From: Bolinopsis microptera | Taxonomy: Eukaryota > Ctenophora > Tentaculata > Lobata > Bolinopsidae | Assembly: GCF_026151205.1 (NCBI RefSeq) | Contig: NC_087078.1 | Location: 3,427,675-3,491,674 of the forward strand | Reading direction: 5' to 3' | DNA length: 64,000 nucleotides | Shown: piece by piece, positions 48,001 to 60,000 of the stretch | How positions within the stretch are numbered: position 1 is the first letter of the stretch | Layout of the letters: each line of letters starts with the position of its first letter | The notes under the pieces: generated by a model | Seen by the model: only the letters and a program-made list of their open reading frames with translations | Told to the model about the DNA's origin: nothing | The model's database searches: none | Made by a program: the position numbers and the translations under genes

Positions 48001-51000
48001 CTTAGGAATTTGTAGGCTTCCTCCGAACGAAACTCTCACTCAAAAACATAAAGGTAACTTTAACAAAGTTTTAAAGCTGTTTTTGTACATTCCTTGCTGT
48101 TATTTTATAGGAACCAGAATTACGAGCGATATCAGAATAATCCGCAAGACATAGAAATGATCGAAAAGTCTCTTAAAAAAAACAAGCTAAAAAATTAAAA
48201 ACTCATGTTGAGTTTAATGCCAAATTTAAATCTCTCAAGGTTTGTTTGAATTAAACTGAAATAAATTAATTTAAATTGTCTTAATGGTACAGCTTAGCTT
48301 CCCAAGCAAAAATTCTGATGAAATCAAGAAAAATGCGGTATAGCATGGAACCAAGAAATAAGAACTAATATCCAACTAAAAAAACAAATTTCAATTCCAT
48401 CTTCACTTGTCTTGGTTTTCTTTGCGCTGGTTTGTAACTCTATTTTCCAACTTTGCCTTTACCGTTAGCGAAACACTGATTGAAAGCTTGTCTAATTTCC
48501 TCCTTCTTCCCGACAAAGTGAGAGTGTTGCTGTCTCACCCCTCGGACACATTCAGCCAAGGACCAGTCCCTGTTGCAGGCCTCTGCGGAGAATTCACCAT
48601 TCAGAGACCAGAAGTGCGCAGAGGGATATGTCACGGACTTGAGCTTGATGGTGCTCCTCTTGGTGAAAGTTGATCCGTCCGGGCACTCCATGTGCATGTC
48701 AGCGGGTATGTTAGAGTTGTCAATTGTGTACCGGTCAACTGATCCGAAGACTATAGCTGCTCCGGGAGTGTTGAAGGTAATGCTCAATCCAACTAATTTC
48801 TCGTTACCTTTAGAGAAGCTCTTAGAGTTTGTGGTGGTGATGGAGTGAGCTCCCCCCACACCTACGGACACCCCAGCTGTCACAGATCCTCCAGATCCCA
48901 GGATTTTAGCGGACGCCTCAACCTCCACAGAAACAGAAAGACTCCAGTTGATCTCGTCACTCTTTGAGATCTCAAAAGTGGACGACTCTTCGACTGAGTC
49001 TGCACTGGAGAGAGTCAGTTCATGCGACGCGCGACCATAACAGGAACCACTATCCTGAGACCCGATTATCTCCGTATTTTCGTACTTTGGTTCCATCTGT
49101 CCGTTGTCGATAACAGTCACCTTCTTCAGCGTGCAGGTCTTGCGATAGGTTTCGCATATTGGCTTTAGGGAAGTCACTCGGTCGTTGTTGATGTTGATGC
49201 TTTGACCTTGTCTGACAACCTCTCTCAGTCCCTCATAACTTGCGTGCTCGTACAACTCCCAATCACCTTTTGCAGCATAAACAGATGTAATGATATCGTT
49301 CCAGTCGTCTCCGACGTAGTCAGAGTCCACCAAGAACTCCTTCTGTGCCCCTTGTGAGTTGTGGTGCTCGTATACCACCAGTTTAGCTGCGTCTGGATTG
49401 CTAGCGTAGGCACAAATTGGACGAGCGGAAGAGTACGCGTCGTTGTGGTAGACGTTGATGGAGTGTCCATTGGGTACCACCATCCTGCTACCTTGGTAGT
49501 CATTATCAGTGTAGAGTTCCCAGGAACCACCTCTCGCAGTCACGCTAGAGGCAGCATCGTTCCAGTGGAATGCCCCGAAGTCGGGCTCTGCTCCGTGGAG
49601 GGTTCGTGAGGATCCTCCGCTGTTACTGTGTTCGTAGATAGTGAGGGTGGAACTTGCAGACCAGGTGCCAGAGATGGCCGCGAGGATGGCTAGAAAAGAA
49701 AGCATCGTGGAAATGTTTGTCAAGATGTGGTAGTGGTGAGTGAAGGAAAAATGGAGCTTGTTTTATACCTCAGGAATCAGGATGAAGGTACAGCTGCTTG
49801 AATGACAGATACAGATTTCACATCTTTGGGAAACTCCTTTGAACATCTGTGGAATATTCTGACAACATGACAAAAAATATCCTTTGTAGGTATCCGGTAG
49901 ATGTTGTAACGTCACCAATGAAGCTATTTATAGCAAAAGAGTGAATGGATGGTCGCTTTATACAAAGAAGGTGCTATTGTCTTTTACGATAGCAGATGAT
50001 CACAAATATACCAGTTTATGGGTATAAGTCCTGTATCAGTTTGTTATTTTTCCAGATTAATCGGAAACTCTTAGACGTTAAGAAGCGTATTATCGGAGTC
50101 TAAGATTATCACCTCTTTTTTATCACTTGATCAATGACCACTCGTCATCAGTAAGAAAATGAGCTTGGTAAGTGGCAAATAAAATAACACCTGTTAGTTC
50201 TTTGTCACGTCCAATAAATAGTTTTAAAAATTAACAGTCGTGTTCAATGCAGGATTGAGTAAAAACGTCGACTCTCGAGTTAATCCACAATTAGAACCAT
50301 AGCCAAAACTGTCTAGTTTCTGGGATACGTTAACATGCTGATTTATATCGGTACTGTCTACAATAGTTTACTGAATTTAATTTGAAAATGAAACCATCCA
50401 ATGCAGCAACATATATGGAGGACAATCTGTTCCAGAAGATGATTTATCATAAAGTCATAAGTATAAGATCTGTTAAGTAAAATGTTAAATATAATTAATT
50501 AATTCTAAGCGAAAAGCTCGAATAAACGTATGATGATTAGTAGACATTTCAACGGTGACAATCTGTAACCGCGGCTCTCGCTGTTCTTCTGTATCACCAC
50601 GCTGACAGCGTATTGATTTAATAAACGCGTACAACTCTACACAGCGTGCCGGGCACGCTGTGTAGAGTTGTACGTGTTATTAAATCAATACACTGAAAGA
50701 GTTTCAATAGTCAAAAGCAGTCAAAGCAGAAATTATAATCAAGTTATTCTAGTGCTGTTCTCAGCGAGTTATCTGACCTGTGACGAACTGAAAAATAAGT
50801 ATTTCTAAAGATCTTTGTATGTGAATCTGAGAACAGGAAATTTGGATTTAATGAATGTACCAAAGAGGAAGTGGTGTGCCATACCCTCTGTAATCGATGA
50901 AATTTTACGAAAATTTCAGGAAATTTAAGTTTGACCCATATCTATATTCTCTAAATTTTTAAAGCAATTCTTGATAACCAATTTACGTGAGTTATTAAAG

Positions 51001-54000
51001 GGTTGCGTGTGGGTAGTTACTTTTGGGCCACGCCCACCCTGTATTATTTTGATGTGGGTATATATTATGTATTATATATAATATGTATATATATAATATT
51101 ACTTGAGAACTGACAATAACCTACTCCGAGAACAAAAGCTACGACTACACACTATTTCCTTATCCCTTATGAATCTTTCCAATATATTAACCGTGGTCAA
51201 CATGTTGTGTGCCATTGTGTGCAGTGCTATTTGAGTTGCGTTACAGTAAATATTTGAGTTGCGTTACAATAAATATTTGAGTTGTTTTAATATCGTGTTG
51301 TTAGTTAAAACCTCATGAGAATATGTTAGCTTATCATAAGTTTACTAATCCTATGCTAAATTCCTGACCTTCTGTTTTCTCCTACTCTTTTGCCCTTAAT
51401 ATCACATTATCACTGTTTTCACTGTTTACACTTTGAACTGTACTGGTCACATGAACCTACCTTTACTACACGAGTCTTGAAACACGTTGTATGATGTATA
51501 TACTCATGTTACGCACCTCAACACTTGAATCGTTCGTTATTCATGCTTCGTTTAAACATTGTTCTCAACTCTCCGCGCTCATGATATATAAACACGAAAG
51601 TTTTGATACTTTACTTTGTCTAGAGATTATTTGTTTTAGTCTGACGTAGTCACCATGGTTAAATGTATTTTTCTCCACCCAGCAATGTGCCATATGGTAC
51701 CATGTCTTGTTTCTCATGTAGTGTAACTTATTATAATACTACCTTGTTACACTGCAGTTGTACCATGTGTTCATTGAGGTTGGTTGTAAATGTATAGGTT
51801 CATTGTCAATCTTACACATGTTACAACACACAAGATAAATTGACATTAGTCGTTGTTGGGGCGTTGTTGAGCTGGTTATCAATATTGTATTAGCTATTGC
51901 CGGCTATTGTGTATACTTCCTTTTTAAAGTTGAGAAGTTGTAACTATACCCTTGTAGGTAGAATACACGCTAATAATGACAGAGCCAGCTCTACTTAAAT
52001 CTGATTCTGAGGGAACGCTGGAGACGAAGTACCTGCTCACTAACTCGGAAGCAGAAAAGAGTGCAGGATCTGAACACGAGGCAGAGCAGAACACTAGCAC
52101 ACTAGCGGAGATCTCCCCAGTGGAGAACATGCAACCCCCTCCAAGAAGACCGGATATAGATGTGATCATGATATTCCTGACTTACGGTATCTACCTGTTC
52201 CATCTGAGTGTTATCTACTTCCCTCCTAACAGGATACCGTACGGTAACAAATATCCTAACATCACGGCACTGAGGACTGGGGGTGAGGACCCGTTCACTA
52301 CAGTAAATCTCTCCTATGTTGCTGAGTGGTTTGCGGGGTTCATGTACGCTTGGAACATGCCCATGTTCTTTTACCTGTCCGGACGGAACGCGTACTCTGC
52401 TCTGTTCCGGAGGACGGAGACTCTGTTCCGGGACCAGAGGGTGCACCGACTCTTGGTTCCCATGCTCTTTTTCACTCTAGTTGGTCAGCTCCCTTACAGT
52501 GTGTCCTACTTCTCTCCCCACACCCCTCCTCTCGAGATATCCTACTGGGAGTACCTTAGGGCCTATTTCATTACCTTCGATCTGCACGTAGCTTGGTTTT
52601 TATTGTACTTATTCCTATTCTCCCAGCTTATGACGTATTGGTTCACAGTGTTCCACCCGGCTCACAATAAATCAGAGAGCTCTGAGTTATCATGCTGTGG
52701 GTCCTATGTCTGTTGTTGCAGTATCCGTCCTTTCAACTATTTCACCCGAGTGTTCTGCTGTCTAAACTTCCTTTTTAGACCCACCACAACACCAGAGGGG
52801 TTTGTCTCTGCTGTCAGATGGTTCTTGGAAGGACCGATTAAGTTTGTGCTCGTACCAGGAGGAATTCTGGCACTTTTAGAAGTCTCTCACAATCTGACCC
52901 CCTTTATGACGATAATTGGACTAAAGTTTTTTGCAATATTCTTCCAGTTCACCACTACCTTTTGTTACCTTCTTATCTTTGTGCTGGGATATGCTACAGC
53001 TTCAGCGGACAAGTTCATCAAACAGGAAGGCAGGTTGTGGGGCTGGACGTGCTTCATTAGTGGTGTGATCCTGTGTGTTCTGTATGGGGTGGTGGCTGTC
53101 ATTGATAAACACCCCATACAATACGGGACTAAGCTAGCTATCGTGGCGGGCTTTGCTCGAGGATTTGGACAGTGGTTGTTTATCTCAGGATCCTTATCAT
53201 TGGCTAGGAGAAACTTTGCGGTGGCTAAATCCTGGCATAGCACCTTCAGGGAGATGGCCATGCCTTTCTATCTGGTCCACCAATGGGTGATAAACCCTGT
53301 TACTGCTGGAGCACTGTGGGTGCCATATCTCCGTACTTTCCCGGTCATGCTGTTAATTACTTCCGTCCTTGCTGGTGCTCTATCCTTCCTTATCACCAGG
53401 TCTGGCCCAGTGCGCTACTTCTTTGGACTCCCTCCTTCGAAGGAATCGTGTCTCCCAGGGCCACAACTAAGGGGATTTGTGCCAGTTTTGGTGCTAGCTG
53501 GGATCGTAATAGTCACTCAATTATTAGCTCATTTACTGTAAAATACTCTCTGCTCTCTGTTTGAGACCAAATATTGGAGTGGAGTTAATTGTGGCTAAGT
53601 TAACAAGACATTCCACACGGGAATTTTGTTAAGATATGTATAAGATGTACATTAAAAAGATACGTTGCAATAATTCTAAACTGTGGGTTGTGAGGACAGA
53701 GTAAATTAGAGTGAGCGATATGATATAATAATGAATTATATACCTTACTAGACATATTTATGTTCGACATAATTCCGGTGACCTAAATGATTTGGGAACG
53801 AAAATATCGGAATTGTTAAATTCGAAAACCGCCACATTTCGTACCCCAAATTAAATCATGGTATTTGGGGATTTTTTCATCTCCTTATTTTACAAAAATT
53901 AAACCCAATATTTGAGAAAATTAGATACAAAGATCTTCTCTGATCAGCTGTTTCATCTTGTAAACAATTTCTCCCGAGCCTTTGAAAGTTAGCATCAACT

Positions 54001-57000
54001 TAATTTATAATCATCCAGAGGGTATAGGAGACCGACAGTGTTTGTTATCTTCCACTACTCCCGAAATTTGACCGCCGTGGCCAATAAAGTAGTGATAGAG
54101 CTTGCTTATTTTTAATGGAACGTATCCAAAATCATTTTTAAAGCAATTCATGATCGAATACTTGTGTCCATTAATTTTTTGATAAATCATATTTATAACT
54201 CACTATATTGATAAGTTGATAGTAAATCGATAAAGTCATGATTAAGGAAAATACGCGAAAAATAATTTGGGGAAAATAATAATGGTGACCCAAATTTTGG
54301 TTGTCCGAAAATATGGTGTTATTTTCGAAAAACCACCGACTTTCGTACCATTTAAATTTGTCTCGTAAGGTACATCAATAAGTGTTTACCGTGTGTGATA
54401 CAATCGTTTTAAAATGTCAAATAAAGTACTTTGTTCTTACATTTTTTTACTATCATACTCATAAATTGAGTATCTAGTTTTTGGAGTGTATTGTAATGCC
54501 AGCCGCTTTGGCATCGGCAATCTTTATTCTAATTTTGATTGTTGATTTAAGCGGGGTAAAAATGCTCTATTTCATGTCACCTTGTTTGTTAGGAAAGGGT
54601 TAATGAGAAGTCAGTAGAGGCTGCTTTAATTTAGGTATATATAATTCACTTAATGTTTGTTATCTCTCACCTTAATCACTAATTTCTTTTTAGTATACAT
54701 CGTGTCTTAATTTTAATTCAACAAAGAATAAGTCAGAAACTGAGAAATATTGCTCTAAAAGCGAAATTATTGACTAAGATCAAAATAATAGTCTTAAACG
54801 GATAAGTTTCAGTGAAAGCACAGCTGACCAACAAACTATCTCCATCACTCTAATTATTATCAATTACCACTCTAATTAATTATCTCCATCACTCTAATTA
54901 TTATCAATCATAACCAGAACCTGCCACTGACTTGACATGAACGCAAAATCAGTTTTTTGTGCAGGAAAAATCAAAAACCCGCACTTAAGTAAAGTATTTA
55001 ATTCTATGATAGTGGAATACAAATCTGCGACATCTTACGACTTGATGTCCAGGATAGGGCCTGGTCAATCATCAAATCGATAGATACTACAGTTGGAAAA
55101 TACAGCTGTTAACTAGTGTACCAACAATCTTATATGTTAGAGTTTTAAACTAATTACAACACTACAAATCTATTACATTTATTGAGGATTATGTAATGTA
55201 ACGTGATGGAAATATTTTATTAAACGGGTCATATCCGGTCCAAACCCAGGATGCATAACGTGAAGAATTCGTTGTAACTTTGTATGAAAAGCATTAATAC
55301 AACAAATTGTCACGTCTCAATGATAATTGCTTTATTTGCTAATTATATTTGAATTTATAACCGTTTAATTGTCTTATTCGGAAGAATCTAATAAAGAATA
55401 AAATAAAGAAATAAATACGTCTTGTTAAATAACCAACTAAGTAAAATCCTTTATCCCAACGACCCTAATTGTACTGGATCAAGGTGATACAGCCAGTAAG
55501 GTCGATAATGTAGGCATCCTACCTTACCAGACTTGTAGTGATAAGTCTAATTCTGGTGACCATCACTCTAAGATTGGTTATTATTTCCAAAAAGCTGGTT
55601 TTTCTCATTGGAACGATAAAAACGGTAATACTAATATGAAGTGGCCTTATTCTAAAATCCGTCCGCCGTGAACTATTGTGCATAAAATACCAGTATTTTA
55701 CTGTTTCTTCAATAAGAAACTGAAAAAAAAATTGAAAACTTCTTTGTGAAGTTCAACCTGAAAATATCTAGTTCTAGTCCATTTTCTCAAGAAGACAGAT
55801 TTAACCCTCTCTCTCCTCCCTAGACAGTACCCTGTTCCAACAACGTGTAAAGAACAGAAGTATTCCAGACAAGCCCCCAATAGTGGAAAAGGCGGTTCCT
55901 GTTGTAGCAACACAGACTATCAGTGAGGTTCAGACTGTTAGTGAGCCGGAGAATGATGTGCCTTTAGTCAGGTCAAAGACTATCAGCAATGTTCAGTCCA
56001 CTCCTATTGCTCCAGGTAATTAAGTGTAATTAAGTGTAATTAAGTTAATTGAGGGGAATTTAGGGGCTCTGAGATAAAATTCCATAAAGTCATGATATTA
56101 TTCATCTCCTTTTCACAATTAAATAAATAATACTATCAGCAAGTTACTATTACTAACTCCAGTGTATATCCATTATCCAACACATTTGAGACATTAAACT
56201 GTAACCCGTTGTAGGGCCGGATCTCTCAGAGTGGAGAGAAATGTTGGAGAAACACAAGCGGGAAACTTACAAAACAGAACTAGATCACGCCACCATACGA
56301 GACCTCTGGAACAAATACATCAAGGTTTGTACAACTAAACTACTAATTGCTTTTACATCTTTACATGTTCCTTCCTATTTTGTGCAAGATTCTAGGTATC
56401 TTAGAGTTTGAGAGTCTTAGGGTCTTTAGATGTTAAAAAGTCTAAGAAATTAGGAGTCTTACAGTCTGAAATTCTAAGAGTTCAGGACTCTCTGAGTCTC
56501 CGAGAGTCTATAGTGTCTCACCCCGATCCTACTATCCTACCATTAACAGTCCCATTAGGCATTAACCACGTGTAGTTAACTGCTCAGATACCATATCCTG
56601 GAGCATTCCCGAGCATTACAGTCTCAAAGTCGGGAAATAAGTTGTATTATTGTGGTTCAGATTGTGTGTATCACCACACCCATCCTCCTCTGTACCCACA
56701 CCTCTGGTAGAGATTGAGCATGAAGCTTAAGAGCTCGTTAAACCGTTAATGGTGTCCCATTGTCTATATTTCAGACGATTATCTCAGACGAAACTGAAAG
56801 GTTTGACAGTTCGTCACGCGCCCTTAATACACCACTCTCATTGGCTGACGGATCTGCTGATGCATTGTGATTGGTTGAGCTGCTATCCTGGACCACGGAA
56901 AGGGAGTCGCACCTTGGTGTTCAGGATGTGATATTTCGCCTACTCATTGAACTATTTTAGAGATCCTGTCTTTTAGAGATCCTGTCAGACCCGGTTCAAC

Positions 57001-60000
57001 CAGTAGACATTAGTTAACCACTACTCGTGACTAACACGTGATTACCATGTGACTGACAAAGGGCTGAGTTGAACGAGTATTCACCTCATCCTTTTTACTA
57101 ATCTGTTGTTGAGTTAGGTTGGTTAAATGTTTCGTCTGCGATGTTTTAAATTTAACTTACTAAATTTAACGTTTTGAAGCTATACATAAGTTCCTTTATT
57201 GCTCTCCTCCCTTCCATTAATTTTATAATTTTCATTTTTGACACAACATGTAGCAATCATTGATAACGATATCGAACAGAGATCTATTACCGTCCACACT
57301 TTTATATCTTTTAACCGACTTACAATCCAACACACAATACTGATACTCTTTCAGAATAACTCACACTTCCTTCTCAAGCAGGAATTTAAAATATTTCAAT
57401 AAATATAGTAGCTTTCCATTGACCGTGTTGCACGGTGCACAAGCATTAAGAATTTAACTAATTGCCACCGTGTACTATTTTATGCTATTGAGAGCTGCAA
57501 CATTCACCGACCTGCAAGTCACACTCAATTGATCGTTGTGAGAACCATTACTTTGTTCCGCTGCCTAGAGCTGCAGAACCTCATGTTGTTCAGCAGCACA
57601 CTTCGAAGCGTGCATTCTTTGAATACCATTAAACCGCTCCTTCATCAATTATATTATGCTAATGCTCGTTGCGTTACACTGGACACGCTCTATTAATTTC
57701 TGCCGCATTGAGAGCGTTCAGGGCCCGTCATTTGTCCCGCGACCTTCTCAAAGTGCCCTGCTAAACAGGGGTGTAGGAAGCGGGGGGGCAAGGGGGGCCA
57801 TCGCCCCCCCCCCCCATGAAATCTGGGCAAGGGGCCAAAAAGGGCCAACTTTTTAATTTAGGTTTCTAAAAATTTTTGGGAACAAAATTTTTTTCCCGAA
57901 AATTTTATAAGTCAAAAATTTTGTAAGTCAAAATTTTTCAAAGTTTTTCTGGAAACTACTTTTGTTCATGTTTCATGCTACCCTGATCATTATGAGCCAA
58001 AAATATTTTTTTCGGTTTTCGAATTTCGATATACGATTTTGGACTCGAGGGTTCCCCTTTGTAATGCGATCTCGGAAGGCAGGCCTCCCCTTCGCAATAT
58101 GAGCTCGGAAGCGGGAGCTCTGCTTTTAGAGGTACGTATCGAGAATGACTCGGACCGAAAATTTTCGAAAAGTCGAAGTTTCTCAAAGTTTTTCTGGAAA
58201 TTACTTTTGTTCATGTTTCATGCTACCCTGAACATTCTGGGCCGAAAATATATTTTTGAAGTCCGTACCTACATTCGGAAGGTTGTGGATGTGATACTGA
58301 TTGGTTTCATGTACTAATTATAGAAAACGTGATATTTGGCCCACAGATTTTAAGGAAAATACGCAAATTTGGTCCTCAAATTTAAAGGAAAATGCGCAAT
58401 TTGACGCGAAGAACTGAAAAAATCGCGCTTTGTCGTGAGGCCAGGATCTGAAAAATCGCGATTTGTTGCGGAAACGTGAAAAAATCGCGATGCCACACAT
58501 GCTGCAATTTCCTTTTATCCGACCTTACCCTCGAAATTCAGGCTTTGGCGCGAAGCGCCAAAAAAATTTAGAATTTGGCCCCCCATGAAGAAAATCATTC
58601 CTACACCCCTGCTGCTAAATCATATTAGTCAAAGTGCATCTACCCTTAGGGTAGGAAGAGTCACGCTGCCCTCATCACAGCTTGTGATTGGTTGGCACGT
58701 GGGGTTGTATAAGGGCTCTGATTGGATTATAATCAGAAGCTTTGTTGAGTCTTGCTGTAGCCTCTTCATCATCATTTCCTTCACTCAATACTCTCTGTCA
58801 TGTACAATTGATCGACTCCACGCTGATTTATTGAGTCTTAATTACTATTTACTGGTAGAGATGTCACGGTGTTCTTATTTAGTGCACAGTTATTATAATG
58901 ACAGCTTGTATTTCAAGAGATAGGTATTTTCCCAGGTTGCGGAAGCAGTAAATATACATTAGACACTCGTTGTATTTGGGTTTTGTATTCTTATCTTTCT
59001 CTTCCTCGTGTTTAATGTTTCAAATACCTTCAGCGATGTTAGTTTGCTTTATTTACTCACTTAGAAACTGTAAGTTGTATGCCTCACAGATCATCCTATT
59101 TTCCGAAGTTTTTTCATTTCCTAGATCTATTCACAGATTCATTGTTCGGTAGTTTGAGTCGAAATTTTGAAGTAGTTAAATTATTTTTAATGTTTTTCTT
59201 GTTTTACAGAGTCAGAGAGTTGAGACTGACAAACAGACAGACAAACTAAAACACGCGAGACAAATTAACAGAGCAATTGACCGACCAATCATTACAGACG
59301 GACAGACAAATAAACTTACTGCTGAATTAACAGACAGACAAAAAAACGAAGACGGACAAACAGACAACCGGACAAACGAACTGACAAACTCACAAAAGTC
59401 GGAAGAAAAGTCTATCATAACTTACATACCAGACCACGACAAAGAGCCAGAAACACACCCTGAATCACCCCAAACCAAACACCAAATCACTGAACTGATC
59501 ATCTCGTCTCCAGGACCCACCATGGCACCTCCAGTTCTCTCAGAAATGACCTTCTCTGATCAAATCAGATATCTAGATAGTATCCTGCTCCAACTGGACC
59601 CCAAGTATTCTCCCCCTGAGTTGTCTCCAGTACACCCTCTCTACACCACTGTCATTAAGTCTCCAGATGAGATGGAGCAAGTCATCAGGAACTACGAGAC
59701 GAGGAAGAGGAGAAGGATGGGGTCTGTGGGGTGCAGTGATACGAGGGGGTCCGCACATTCCAGAGGGTCTACACACTGCAGTGACTGTAAGAACCAAGAG
59801 GATGTTATTATCAGGTACCACAACAAGGGGGAATGTAAGCCGGAGCAGCAGAATAACAAGACCAGTTGGTGGAGTATCTCCTGCGAGGATGACAGTGCCC
59901 CCACCTCGGAGAGGTCCTCTGAAATAGAGGGGAAACTCAGGGAACTTAGGATCCAGCACTGTAACAAACTCAAGGAGTTTTGTGAGCGCAGAGCGGTGCT

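Noticed and set aside
47834-48154. 106-codon plus-strand frame across PDZ exons
   Set aside because: It reads through an intron in a frame that does not match the PDZ domain; only its final 15 codons might be used by a short isoform.
48573-49609. Frames of 82-101 codons overlapping the crystallin-aerolysin gene
   Set aside because: Shadows of the long minus-strand frame with low-complexity Thr/Ser composition.
52102-53564. Frames overlapping the acyltransferase gene on both strands
   Set aside because: Shadows of the 521-codon frame.
59212-59418. Minus-strand frame with CLSVCLSV-like repeats
   Set aside because: A known by-product of GACA-type simple sequence; the plus strand carries the spliced host exon.
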